64,000 bases of DNA from Neobacillus niacini NBRC 15566 (GCF_001591505.1 NZ_BCVA01000016.1:1-64000); one strand, 5' to 3'; numbered from the stretch's first letter, positions 1 to 7,998 are shown. A program made the numbers and translations. The notes: generated from the letters alone by a model not told the origin.

Positions 1-2
1 GA

Positions 3-418
3 CCTTATGAAGGACGAATCCCATTGAGAACTCTCCTGAGTCGTCCTTCATCAACCTTATGAAGGACTAATCTCATTGGGATCTCTCCTGATTTGTCTTT
101 CATCGACTTTATGAAGGACGAATCTCACTCGGGGCTTGCATGATTTGTCCTTCATCAATCTTATGAAGGACTAATCTCATTGAAAAATCTCCGGATTTGT
201 CTTTCATCGACCTTATTAAGGACAAATCTCATTGGGTTCTCTCCTGATTTGTCTTTCATCAACCTTATGAAGGACAAATCTCATTCGCAACTCTCCTGAT
301 TTGTCTTTCACCAACCTTATGAAGGACAAATCTCATTGGGATCTCTCCTGATTTGCCTTTCATCGACGATTTGAAGGACAAATCTCACTCGGAACTTGCT
401 TGATTTGTCCTTCATTGA
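3..418. repeat. Array A1: eight tandem 52-bp palindromic units
   Basis: Eight contiguous units with a 52-bp period. Each carries a left arm like ATGAAGGACAAATC and a right arm like GATTTGTCCTTCAT. The arms can pair within a unit (loop about 17 nt) or between neighbouring units (loop about 7 nt, CAACCTT-like). In unit 1 a change in the left arm (GACG at 13-16) is matched in the right arm (CGTC at 42-45). The same family occurs inverted at 48927-49341. No credible ORF or spacer is present. Nothing else is seen between here and the gene ending at 483. Confidence 0.93.
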
Positions 419-482
419 ACTTCATATCTTTGTAAATAACCAATAGTGGAATTTACACAGCCCCCACTCAGAATAACCAAGC

Positions 483-1694
483 TTAGTAGTAGTCAGAAAA
501 ATATGGTGTTTGCCGCCCAATTATATTCTCTAATTCCTCAACAACCTGTTCATCTCCCTTAATACGAGAAATAGCTGCTAAGTAAGCAGGTCTCTTATAA
601 CCTAGTAACATTGTTGTAAGTGTCTGTATATCAAATGAAAGAGCAGGTGTAGCATTACTTTCAATAAGATTACCGTGACCATCACCGGAAACACATAGTG
701 TGAAGGTCCCTTTATTCCATTCCAGCATGGGATCCTCAAGCTTAAAGGTTATTTTCTTTTCTGATCCTGTCGCTATAAATGGATACTGCTCTACAAACTG
801 TTTGACATCTACAATTCGTGCCATAAAATAAGGAGAAATAGTTTCTTTGATATCCCCGTCTTCTAGCCAAAAGGCTAATGGCTCATTCATAAAAATATTT
901 CCGACCACCTTTGATACCATGGAAAAATGAGCACCAATGAAATTCCAGAGTCCGATACGCGCCTCTTGATCCATATAGACCATTTCTTTAATATGGAGGA
1001 TATCTTCAGAAATCCAGTACAAAAGGTACCCATGTGGATTGTGTGTGTGATCATAGTAAACAGCAGCTGTTAACTCATCTACATCCCATCTCCAATATTC
1101 ATCCCATGCTAAATCATTTCGTATCATGGCTGCATGCATGGTATCAGAAAAAAGTTTATATACGGTTCTTACATCTGAATGCTCAATATCCAACCTTTCC
1201 ACATAACCTGGAACTTTCTTTATCTTTGGTAATTGGACATCTCTCACTTCAAAGGTCATTTTATCCGAAATGATTTCCCAGCCTCTGCGGCGGTAGTATG
1301 GAATAGAATAGGGAAATAAATAGGAAATAGATTGTTTTCTTTGCTGCATATCCGATAGAGCTTGCCGCATTAACTTATACATTAGTCCCATATTCGCGTA
1401 TTCTGGATAGGTACCGACTCCGGTCAATCCACCCATTTCAAATGTCCGCCCAAAAATATTTACTTGAAAAGGATATACAGCCAACTGTGAGACAAGTTTC
1501 TCACCATCAAACCATCCAATCACATCCGCCTGATCGAGTACCGGCTTCTTTGCTAAAGCGATTTCGCGTTCTTCCCAGCCTACCATTTGTAAATCTTTCT
1601 TGGTCACTTGGAACACATACCGTAATAACTCATTAAACTGTTGGAAGTGCCTTGTTTCCACTGTCCCCATTTTGAGCCTGTCTAGTCGACTCAT
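483..1694 (-). CDS. Eis-like GNAT family N-acetyltransferase
   Basis: A 403-residue cytoplasmic protein of the Eis (enhanced intracellular survival) type: an N-terminal acetyl-CoA-dependent GNAT domain (about residues 1-150, with the stretch GGLTGVGTYPEYANMGLM typical of the acetyl-CoA-binding region), a second GNAT-like half and a C-terminal SCP2-like domain (about 295-400). Family members acetylate amines of aminoglycosides, peptides or polyamines; the substrate here is unknown. The start is set at the ATG preceded by GGAGGT seven bases upstream; seven extra upstream codons lack a ribosome binding site. It is a single gene, with the repeat array downstream. The fold assignment is firm and the function is inferred. 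Confidence 0.82.
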   Translation of the reverse strand: MSRLDRLKMGTVETRHFQQFNELLRYVFQVTKKDLQMVGWEEREIALAKKPVLDQADVIGWFDGEKLVSQLAVYPFQVNIFGRTFEMGGLTGVGTYPEYANMGLMYKLMRQALSDMQQRKQSISYLFPYSIPYYRRRGWEIISDKMTFEVRDVQLPKIKKVPGYVERLDIEHSDVRTVYKLFSDTMHAAMIRNDLAWDEYWRWDVDELTAAVYYDHTHNPHGYLLYWISEDILHIKEMVYMDQEARIGLWNFIGAHFSMVSKVVGNIFMNEPLAFWLEDGDIKETISPYFMARIVDVKQFVEQYPFIATGSEKKITFKLEDPMLEWNKGTFTLCVSGDGHGNLIESNATPALSFDIQTLTTMLLGYKRPAYLAAISRIKGDEQVVEELENIIGRQTPYFSDYY

Positions 1695-1766
1695 ACTTCT
1701 ACCTCCAAAAATCAACTTAATACATCTAAATTATAGTGTTTGCTTAACGGTGGATTAGAATTCCCC

Positions 1767-1798
1767 AAAAAAGAAGCTGCCCATCTTTGAGGCAACTT
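1767..1798 (-). terminator. Rho-independent terminator of the flavoprotein/ABC operon
   Basis: On the minus strand AAGTTGCC pairs with GGCAGCTT and is followed by CTTTTTT. It lies 13 bp past the stop of the ATPase gene that ends at 1811. Confidence 0.85.
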
Positions 1799-1810
1799 TG
1801 TTTAAAAAAT

Positions 1811-2620
1811 TTATATTGAATAGTCTTCTGGTATTTTTACTTTTTCATTTTCGAAGAATAGGTTAAATATTTGTTCACGAATTTTGATAAAATCATAACT
1901 ATTTCGATCGCGTGGTCTTGGTAAATAAACCGGTATTGTCTTTTGAATGCGTCCTGGTTTTTTTGACATGACAATGACTCTGTCACCTAATAATACAGCT
2001 TCGTCTATATCATGGGTAACGAGGATCATTGTAATATTCGATTGTTCTCTAATTCTCAGAATTTCATGTTGCATTTGAATCCTTGTAAGTGCATCGAGAG
2101 CACCAAACGGTTCATCCAGCAAAATAATATCTGGTTTTTTTACTAAAGTACGTGCTATTGCAACACGCTGTGACATACCTCCTGATAGTTCTCCGGGCTT
2201 CGCTTTTTCAAAACCTTTTAATCCGACTAATTCAATATGCTCTTGGACTATTCTATTACGCTCCTTTGCAGTAAGGTGCTCCAGACCGAAACTGATATTT
2301 TGTTTAACATTCATCCACGGAAACAGACGATGATCCTGAAATACCATCCCTCTATCCCGGCCAATGCCTGAAATTAATTGATCATCAATTGTAATGGAGC
2401 CGTCGAATGACCCATCAAGACCGGCAATTATGCGCAGTAGAGTACTTTTTCCACAACCGCTTGAACCGACAATGGTCAAAAACTCTCCTTCCTGAATTTC
2501 TAAATCAACGTTATTTAATACCTCTAGTTTCATGTGTCTTTGAATGTACGATTTTGATAAATTAGATATTTTGATTTTTGGTTTATATGTTCCATATTGA
2601 ACTCTAGCTTGGGTAAGCAT
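1811..2620 (-). CDS. ABC importer ATPase, sulfonate/nitrate/taurine type (SsuB/TauB-like)
   Basis: A 269-residue nucleotide-binding subunit that powers the importer made with the permease and lipoprotein encoded just upstream. Walker A (GSSGCGKST, near residue 55), signature LSGGMSQR, Walker B (IILLDEPFGALD) and the switch histidine (VTHDIDEA) are all intact. The ATG has AGGAGG nine bases upstream and lies 12 bp after the permease stop, so it is the last gene of the five-gene operon 6461-1811. The family imports alkanesulfonates, taurine, nitrate or thiamine precursors. The linked redox genes suggest a sulfur compound, but the substrate cannot be read from this subunit. Confidence 0.9.
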   Translation of the reverse strand: MLTQARVQYGTYKPKIKISNLSKSYIQRHMKLEVLNNVDLEIQEGEFLTIVGSSGCGKSTLLRIIAGLDGSFDGSITIDDQLISGIGRDRGMVFQDHRLFPWMNVKQNISFGLEHLTAKERNRIVQEHIELVGLKGFEKAKPGELSGGMSQRVAIARTLVKKPDIILLDEPFGALDALTRIQMQHEILRIREQSNITMILVTHDIDEAVLLGDRVIVMSKKPGRIQKTIPVYLPRPRDRNSYDFIKIREQIFNLFFENEKVKIPEDYSI

Positions 2621-2632
2621 TTACGTAACCTC

Positions 2633-3400
2633 CTAAGATTTAATCCCCGGCTGCCAGGAAAGGACACGCTTTTGAATCAACTTTATTAATGCATCCATTG
2701 ATACTCCAATCAGTCCAATCATCACCATTCCAATAACCATGACATCCGGCTGTGAAAGTTCTCGTCCTTGGGTTATCCTAAATCCCAATCCCGATTCAGA
2801 AGCAATTAACTCAGCTGCTACAACAGCCATCCATGCAGTACCAAGTCCTAATCTGAGACCAACAAATATGGAAGGCAGCGCAGCAGGTAAAATCACCTGG
2901 AATAACCCTTTCCTCTTACTTACCCCCATCAGCTTAGAAACTTCTAAATAACCTTTAGGCACCCCTTCAATGCCTTGAATCGTATTTAGAAGAATTGGGA
3001 AAAATGCTCCCTTAAAAATAATGATTACTTTAGAAGTCTCACCAATTCCAAACCAAAGGATAATGATTGGGATCCAAGCTAATGGCGGTATTACCCTTAC
3101 GGCATTAAATACACCGGCAAAAAATTGGTCAATACGAGCGAACAATCCCATAATAATTCCGAATATTAGTCCGGTGACCACTGCCAAGGAATAACCTTGC
3201 AGCATCCTGCTAACACTGGTCCAAGTATCATCCAAAAGAGTCCCATCTCCTAAAAATTGAATAAATGTATCGATAACCACTAAAGGTGATGGAATTAAAT
3301 AGGCCGCAATGACTTCTTTTTCAGTTAAATAGATCCACATTAAAACAATCAATATAGGGAGAACAATTGGTAAAATATATCTTACAAATGTCTTGTTCAT
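2633..3400 (-). CDS. ABC importer permease (SsuC/TauC-like)
   Basis: A 255-residue inner-membrane permease with about six hydrophobic segments and the BPD_transp_1 coupling loop (EVSKLMGVSKRKGLFQVILP, about residues 155-175), which docks on the ATPase. The start is the ATG at 3400, which has AAGAGGTG upstream; a longer frame reaching 3454 overlaps the lipoprotein gene and lacks a ribosome binding site. It lies between the lipoprotein and ATPase genes of the operon. The closest family is the sulfonate/nitrate/taurine permeases. Family assignment is firm; the substrate is inferred from neighbours. Confidence 0.9.
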   Translation of the reverse strand: MNKTFVRYILPIVLPILIVLMWIYLTEKEVIAAYLIPSPLVVIDTFIQFLGDGTLLDDTWTSVSRMLQGYSLAVVTGLIFGIIMGLFARIDQFFAGVFNAVRVIPPLAWIPIIILWFGIGETSKVIIIFKGAFFPILLNTIQGIEGVPKGYLEVSKLMGVSKRKGLFQVILPAALPSIFVGLRLGLGTAWMAVVAAELIASESGLGFRITQGRELSQPDVMVIGMVMIGLIGVSMDALIKLIQKRVLSWQPGIKS

Positions 3401-3435
3401 ATTAACACCTCTTATCTCATGGCCATTGACCGCTA

Positions 3436-4494
3436 TTATTCTCGTATTATCCACTCGTCTAAATCAAAGTCTTTTTTAATCAATTTTTGTTCTACCAAAA
3501 ATTCTTTCGTTCCCTCTAATAATTTGATCCCTTCATCAGGAAAACTCTCTTCCCTAATGTTATCTAATGGAATGCTTTCCTTCACAACATCTAAATCCTG
3601 CTGCGATACAACAGCAGCATATTGGAAATACTCTTCCGCATGTTCCTTTAAATCTTTTACTGCATTTGTACGTGTAGCATCCCAGACGGATAAGAATTTT
3701 GGATTTTCATCCAGATATTTTTCAGTCGCTACAATGACAGAAGTGCCTGTTAATTCTGGAGTTGTTTTGCTTGCCTGTAATACAAGTGGGAAACCGAGTT
3801 TCACATGTTTTGGACCCATATAAGTCGGGAATGCATAGGCTTGTATGTCACCACGTTCTAGTGAGGCCAGTGCTTCTGGCGGGAATAAAGAAACAAATTT
3901 GACCTCATCTAGTAAACCCTCCTCTTTTAATAATCCTTGAATATAGCGAAACATATAAGAACCATTAGATGTAGCAACTGTTTTTCCTTTTAAATCTTCC
4001 AGTTTAGAAATTCCATTTTTCTTATTGGTTACAAGCCAGATGTCCTGATATATATTTGCCAAGCCAATTAATCTTGTTTTTTGCCCTGCACCCCTAGCCA
4101 ATAACGCTGGTGTGTCACCGAAAATGCCTAAATCTATTTCTCCAGAGGCCATGGCTTCATTTAAATTAGGTCCATTGGGAAAAGAGTAATATTCAATTTC
4201 GGTAATACCGATTTTTTTCAACTCATCTTCTAGAAATCCCTTTTCAATGGCCCAGCCTTCAGCACCTGATATTGCTGGTTTCCCTTCACTCGACGATCCC
4301 GTGGAATTAATATAACCAAGCCGAAGCGTCTTTCCACCATTTACTTCTTTATTTGACTCTGTGCTATTCACTTTTTTAGTTTCCGCGCTAGTAGCAGCAC
4401 CATTTGAGTTGCATGCCGTTAAAAGCAGGGTAAATAGTAAGACGACAAAAAATAAGTATTTTTTCTCAATAATATTCTTCAATTCTCTCCACAC
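3436..4494 (-). CDS. ABC importer substrate-binding lipoprotein (SsuA-like)
   Basis: A 352-residue extracytoplasmic binding protein. The N-terminus is a lipoprotein signal with lipobox LLLTAC (Cys at residue 28), followed by a low-complexity Asn/Ser/Lys linker and an NMT1/SsuA-type fold (LRLGYINSTGSS, GEIDLGIFGDTPALLARGAG). It would capture the ligand and deliver it to the adjacent permease. It starts six bases after the ferredoxin gene. The start is uncertain: GTG at 4494 has no spaced Shine-Dalgarno, while a TTG four codons downstream follows GGAGAG closely. The ligand is unknown; sulfonates, sulfate esters or thiamine precursors fit the fold. Confidence 0.87.
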   Translation of the reverse strand: MWRELKNIIEKKYLFFVVLLFTLLLTACNSNGAATSAETKKVNSTESNKEVNGGKTLRLGYINSTGSSSEGKPAISGAEGWAIEKGFLEDELKKIGITEIEYYSFPNGPNLNEAMASGEIDLGIFGDTPALLARGAGQKTRLIGLANIYQDIWLVTNKKNGISKLEDLKGKTVATSNGSYMFRYIQGLLKEEGLLDEVKFVSLFPPEALASLERGDIQAYAFPTYMGPKHVKLGFPLVLQASKTTPELTGTSVIVATEKYLDENPKFLSVWDATRTNAVKDLKEHAEEYFQYAAVVSQQDLDVVKESIPLDNIREESFPDEGIKLLEGTKEFLVEQKLIKKDFDLDEWIIRE

Positions 4495-4499
4495 TCCAA

Positions 4500-4823
4500 T
4501 TATTTTAAATAAAATTTATATGCCAAGTCCTGTTTGGCTGTGGATTTTTGACCCTTCTCCCAGCCAATACTAGAACGATAACTTCCTATTAAATCTGTTT
4601 CGTTTAAATCTTGCTCCGTTATACCCATAACCTCATCGGCGTTTGGTGCCACATACAAAGCTTTAACAGGACAATAAAGTTCACACATATAGCAAGTCTG
4701 ACAGTCATCCTGTCGTGCAATTTTAGGTGCTTTTCCATCTCTTCTTTCAAAAACGTTCGTCGGACATACTTTTACACATAAATTACATTCCACACACTGG
4801 TCTTCTAGTAAAATTTCAATCAA
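4500..4823 (-). CDS. Two-cluster 4Fe-4S ferredoxin, AprB-like
   Basis: A 107-residue soluble ferredoxin with two complete 4Fe-4S motifs, CVECNLCVKVCP (residues 10-21) and CQTCYMCELYCP (41-52), then a basic tail (LIGSYRSSIGWEKGQ). It would pass electrons to or from the flavoprotein encoded 12 bp upstream; the pair resembles the beta and alpha subunits of adenylylsulfate reductases in layout. The start is a TTG with AGGAGG seven bases upstream. The next gene begins six bases after its stop. The electron partner and the reaction are inferred. Confidence 0.85.
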   Translation of the reverse strand: MIEILLEDQCVECNLCVKVCPTNVFERRDGKAPKIARQDDCQTCYMCELYCPVKALYVAPNADEVMGITEQDLNETDLIGSYRSSIGWEKGQKSTAKQDLAYKFYLK

Positions 4824-4835
4824 GTTTTTTCCTCC

Positions 4836-6461
4836 TTACGTGTTTTGCAATATGGTAGTTGGTTTCACTTTTATCTCATCTAATCCACTAGTAATTAGAC
4901 GATAATGTTGATTTTCATCCAGAACAGGGTAGTCTAGTCTTTTGTGCATCCCACGTGTTTCTTTTCGTTCTAGTGCCGTTGTGTACATCCATCTTGATGT
5001 TGCTAACATAGCGGCTGATTCTCGAACCCGTAAAAGATTCCCCTGATTTTCCTGTAGACTCGTCTTAGTCTCATTCCATAAAGTGTTAAGCCTTAATAAG
5101 GCAGGTGTTAAAATTTCTTCTGTTCTGAACAGGTTTTTGTCAAAAGGTGTAACTTCTGCTTGGACCCTCTTGGTCACTTCGGTGGCATCGAGGAAATCTT
5201 TACCACTAGAGTGTTCATTAATTCCGATTACCTGTTTTCTTGTTAACGCTCTGTCTCGTTTATCTCGGTTGAAACTGGAAGCATACTTTGCAGCAGCTTC
5301 CCCTGACCAGTAACCGGAAGAGATCGCCCAAGCAGCGTTATAGCTTCCTCCTCCTGTAAAGCCGCCGCATATCAATTCCCGGGTTGCTGCGTCACCTGCT
5401 GCAAACAGACCTGGTACTGATGTGGCACATGTCTCATCCACAATACGAATGCCGCCCGTTCCGCGTACCGTCCCTTCTAGCCGTAACGTCACTTCAAATC
5501 GGTCCTCAAACGGATTAATCCCCATTCGATCAAATTGTACAAAGAAGTTTGGTTGCGCAATTCTCATCCATTTTTGCAGGTCGAGATCATCCTTCGCCTT
5601 AACTAATTGGGCAAACACTTTTTGACCTTCCTGCAATTTTTTTGCAATAACTGAACGCCCTCTTTGGGAGCCTGCACCTTCGATAATGGATCCATCCTCA
5701 TAGGTGAATGAAGCCCAATTATAGAATGCTGTTTTTGTAATTGAAGAGAATTTGGGCGTAATCGCATATGCATTTGAAAACTCCATTCCCGAAAAATCAG
5801 CTCCAGCTTCAGCTGCCAGCAAGTAACCATCTCCTGTTAAGACGTTGCATCCTAATGCCTTGCTAAGGAATGCGCATCCGCCAGAAGCAATAACAATTGA
5901 ACTTGCCTGGACAGACCATGTTTGATTGGTTTGTTCGTTAATGCCAGCAGCACCTGCCACGCCATGACTATCGTACAACAGCTCTAAAGCAGGACTATGG
6001 TCTAGTATCGTAATCTTTGCTTTATTCAATTTCCTTCGCATTAATCTCATGTATTCGGGTCCTTGAAGACTTCTTTTATGTGCTACCCCCTTTTCATCTA
6101 TTGGAAAAGGATAGCCCCAATTTTCTAATTGATTCATATTTGCATAGGTACGATCAAGCACTCGTTTCATCCATTTTCGTTCTGAAAGATACCCGCCTAA
6201 GGCTTCACGGCTTTTCATTGCCTCTTCTCTTTTCTCTTTATCAGGCTGAATGTACCAAACACCAGTGCCTGAAGGAGCAGTGGCTCCACTTGTGCCACAA
6301 TAACCTTTATCAACTAAAATAACGGAAGCACCATTTTGAGTTGCTGTTATGGCAGTCCATGCACCAGCTGGTCCCCCGCCAATGACAAGAACATCAGCTT
6401 TAAGACTCACATCATACAATTGAGTTGCCAATTTATAAGATTGAGTTAACTCAATCGCCAT
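4836..6461 (-). CDS. FAD-dependent oxidoreductase, AprA/fumarate-reductase superfamily
   Basis: A 541-residue cytoplasmic flavoprotein: FAD-binding Rossmann motif (VIGGGPAGAWTA, residues 26-37), second FAD loop (GLFAAGDAATRE, about 354-365) and a C-terminal helical domain (about 430-525), the layout of succinate dehydrogenase, fumarate reductase and APS reductase alpha subunits. There is no signal peptide. It is the first gene of an operon with a ferredoxin and an ABC importer, implying that an imported compound is reduced or oxidised in the cytoplasm. AAGGGG lies eight bases upstream of the ATG. Sulfur metabolism is my inference; L-aspartate oxidase or fumarate reductase roles fit the context less well. 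Confidence 0.8.
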   Translation of the reverse strand: MAIELTQSYKLATQLYDVSLKADVLVIGGGPAGAWTAITATQNGASVILVDKGYCGTSGATAPSGTGVWYIQPDKEKREEAMKSREALGGYLSERKWMKRVLDRTYANMNQLENWGYPFPIDEKGVAHKRSLQGPEYMRLMRRKLNKAKITILDHSPALELLYDSHGVAGAAGINEQTNQTWSVQASSIVIASGGCAFLSKALGCNVLTGDGYLLAAEAGADFSGMEFSNAYAITPKFSSITKTAFYNWASFTYEDGSIIEGAGSQRGRSVIAKKLQEGQKVFAQLVKAKDDLDLQKWMRIAQPNFFVQFDRMGINPFEDRFEVTLRLEGTVRGTGGIRIVDETCATSVPGLFAAGDAATRELICGGFTGGGSYNAAWAISSGYWSGEAAAKYASSFNRDKRDRALTRKQVIGINEHSSGKDFLDATEVTKRVQAEVTPFDKNLFRTEEILTPALLRLNTLWNETKTSLQENQGNLLRVRESAAMLATSRWMYTTALERKETRGMHKRLDYPVLDENQHYRLITSGLDEIKVKPTTILQNT

Positions 6462-6513
6462 TTACATCATCCCCTTACTATTTTTGTAAATTTTAATCGT
6501 ATAAAGATGTTCT

Positions 6514-6545
6514 ATCGGTCCACCACCGATCGCACCACCTCCTTT
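6514..6545 (-). promoter_or_regulatory. Leader element: orphan strong Shine-Dalgarno plus hairpin
   Basis: About 80 bases upstream of the flavoprotein gene the minus strand has AAAGGAGG with no ATG, GTG or TTG at a normal distance. Seven bases later comes a perfect hairpin, ATCGGT-GGTGG-ACCGAT. A frame after it (GGGPIEHLYTIKIYKN) runs to a stop overlapping the flavoprotein ribosome binding site. It may be a leader peptide with an unusual start (ATC) or an RNA switch. Confidence 0.45.
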
Positions 6546-6552
6546 CGTCAAT

Positions 6553-6587
6553 AAAAAAGGAGACCCCCCTTAAATAAGGAAGTCTCC
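6553..6587 (-). terminator. Rho-independent terminator after the Fbp-like gene
   Basis: On the minus strand GGAGAC pairs with GTCTCC, with inner pairing of CCTTA and TAAGG, followed by TTTTTT. It separates the Fbp-like gene from the flavoprotein operon. Confidence 0.85.
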
Positions 6588-6610
6588 AGCTGTCTGGTCA
6601 ACTTAATGTA

Positions 6611-6814
6611 TTAATTTTTATTAATCCAATGTAAGGATTCTAATTCGCTATGAGGATGTTGATCTCCAATAAATTTCTTAAATTCGTTTTCTAGATCTGT
6701 TAGGGATAGCTCAAATAGATGTTGTTCCTCTTTTTTATAAATACCAAAGGCAATGAGTTTGTTAATTAATTCCAAACGCCGTTTTTCCACCGCTTGTCGA
6801 AGAATTTTTCCCAT
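6611..6814 (-). CDS. Small basic protein of the FbpA (Fur-regulated basic protein) family
   Basis: A 67-residue protein with the short conserved block of FbpA-type proteins: RRLELINKLIAFGIYKKEEQ, then LFELSLTDLE. In Bacillus subtilis such proteins are iron-limitation factors that work with a small RNA to spare iron; the role here is inferred. The start is the ATG preceded by AAAGGAG eight bases upstream; a longer frame reaching 6883 runs through the terminator hairpin and is rejected. The gene has its own leader and terminator. No convincing Fur box was found, so iron control is not shown by the sequence. Confidence 0.72.
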   Translation of the reverse strand: MGKILRQAVEKRRLELINKLIAFGIYKKEEQHLFELSLTDLENEFKKFIGDQHPHSELESLHWINKN

Positions 6815-6850
6815 TTTCAACTCTCCTTTATGATTAGCATAAAAAGGAAT

Positions 6851-6896
6851 AAAAAAAGCTCCTCTATTTTGCCCATTCAGCAAAATTTAGAGGAGC
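6851..6896 (-). terminator. Terminator hairpin in the leader of the Fbp-like gene
   Basis: A long stem on the minus strand (GCTCCTCTAAATTTTGC with GCAAAATAGAGGAGC) is followed by seven T. It lies between a -10 box at 6921-6926 and the ribosome binding site of the Fbp-like gene. A smaller hairpin (ATTGG-TCAA-CCAAT) precedes it. It looks like an attenuator or the end of a short RNA. Confidence 0.75.
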
Positions 6897-6920
6897 CATT
6901 GGTTGACCAATAGGCTTACT

Positions 6921-6926
6921 ATTATA
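6921..6926 (-). promoter_or_regulatory. Putative -10 box for the Fbp-like gene
   Basis: TATAAT on the minus strand, about 110 bases before the Fbp-like ATG. No good -35 is visible (GGGTAA at 17 bp). The rest of the 377-bp divergent region 6815-7191 holds the two leader terminators and the promoter of the opposite gene. Confidence 0.4.
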
Positions 6927-7050
6927 CTATTCCTTTTCTCACATTACCCACTTGTTTACTTGGGATTAAAACTATAGTCTAAAATATACTTTGTAACCTA
7001 GTTATTGTCAATGACTTTTTTAAATTTTTTGACTTCACCCTAAAACCAAC

Positions 7051-7079
7051 TTGACACATCGGAATTATAGGTATATCTT
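7051..7079 (+). promoter_or_regulatory. Sigma-A promoter of the esterase gene
   Basis: TTGACA at 7051-7056, a 17-bp spacer and TATCTT at 7074-7079. The start point would be near 7086, about 105 bases before the coding start. Confidence 0.7.
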
Positions 7080-7120
7080 AAAGATACTTAATAGTAATTT
7101 GCCGATTTGACAGCAAAAGG

Positions 7121-7150
7121 CACCTCTCTTTAATCAGGAGGTGTTTTTTT
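7121..7150 (+). terminator. Terminator hairpin in the esterase leader
   Basis: CACCTC pairs with GAGGTG and is followed by seven T. It lies between the promoter at 7051 and the esterase ATG at 7192, and is preceded by a TTTGC/GCAAA hairpin at 7098-7117. This is the arrangement of an attenuated leader; the signal is unknown. Confidence 0.72.
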
Positions 7151-7191
7151 AATATTTACTTATACTAATGATAAAGGAAGGAGTTTTACAC

Positions 7192-7977
7192 ATGATTGAA
7201 CAATACCCCGTGTTACCAGGAGCTGAATCATTTTTCTTTAAAGGAAATGAAATTGGGATCTTAATATCGCATGGTTTTGTTGGAACTCCACAAAGCGTCA
7301 AGTACTTGGGAGAATATCTTGCAAATAAAGGATTCACCGTCTACGGAATTAGATTAAAAGGTCACGGAACACATTTTGAGGATATGGAAAAGTGCAATTA
7401 TCATGATTGGATTAAAAGTATAGAAGATGGTTTCACTTTTTTACAACAACATTGCTCCAACATCTTTGTCATAGGACAGTCGATGGGTGGTACTTTAACA
7501 CTCAATCTCTCTCAAAAGTATAGCAATATTAAAGGAATCATGTTAATCAATGCCGCAATCAACTCCATTCCTCCAATGGAAAGGTATAAAAACAAACACA
7601 TCCCCCGTTTTGTTGATGAAGGTGAACCAGATATAAAAGCAAAAAATGTTCAAGAAATTACTTATACAAAAGCACCTATACGATCGATTAATCAGTTATT
7701 TGCATTAATGGCTGAAACAAAGGATAAACTTCCAAGTGTTAATTGCCCTGTTCTGGCATTTCGTTCGGAAGAAGACCACGTTGTTCCGCCTGAAAACACG
7801 AATTATATTTTGTCATCGATTCAATCAGAAATTAAAGAAGTGGTTCCGTTATATCATTCTTATCATGTTGCCAGCTTGGACAATGATAAAGATCTAATTG
7901 CTGAACAATGCAGCTTATTTATTCATAAACTTTCAAGTAATGTTTATAGAACAACAATAAAAACAACCTCGCCTTGA
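7192..7977 (+). CDS. Alpha/beta hydrolase, carboxylesterase/monoacylglycerol lipase type
   Basis: A 261-residue cytoplasmic serine hydrolase resembling Est30-type carboxylesterases. It has an oxyanion-side HGF motif (ISHGFVGTPQS), GHGTHFEDM, the nucleophile elbow GQSMGG, the acid in SEEDHVVPPENT and the histidine in YHSYHVASLD. It would hydrolyse short or medium acyl esters; the natural substrate is unknown. The start is the ATG with GGAAGGAG eight bases upstream; the frame opens eight codons earlier without a ribosome binding site. It is a single gene between an attenuator-like leader and a bidirectional terminator. Confidence 0.85.
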   Translation: MIEQYPVLPGAESFFFKGNEIGILISHGFVGTPQSVKYLGEYLANKGFTVYGIRLKGHGTHFEDMEKCNYHDWIKSIEDGFTFLQQHCSNIFVIGQSMGGTLTLNLSQKYSNIKGIMLINAAINSIPPMERYKNKHIPRFVDEGEPDIKAKNVQEITYTKAPIRSINQLFALMAETKDKLPSVNCPVLAFRSEEDHVVPPENTNYILSSIQSEIKEVVPLYHSYHVASLDNDKDLIAEQCSLFIHKLSSNVYRTTIKTTSP

Positions 7978-7993
7978 ATATAGGCGAGGTTTA
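7964..7993. terminator. Bidirectional terminator between convergent genes
   Basis: CCTCGCC pairs with GGCGAGG, flanked by A-rich and T-rich sequence. It overlaps the esterase stop and lies just past the dehydrogenase stop on the other strand. Confidence 0.7.
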
Positions 7994-7998
7994 ATTCC

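Noticed and set aside
3..418. Possible CRISPR array
   Set aside because: Units are contiguous and wholly similar, with no unique spacers, and no cas genes are present.
6815..6883. Longer Fbp-like protein starting at 6883
   Set aside because: The added residues are encoded by the terminator hairpin, and the internal ATG has a better ribosome binding site.
6990..7020. Fur box upstream of the Fbp-like gene
   Set aside because: Only a weak partial match (TCATTGACAATAAC) far from the -10 box; not enough to call.
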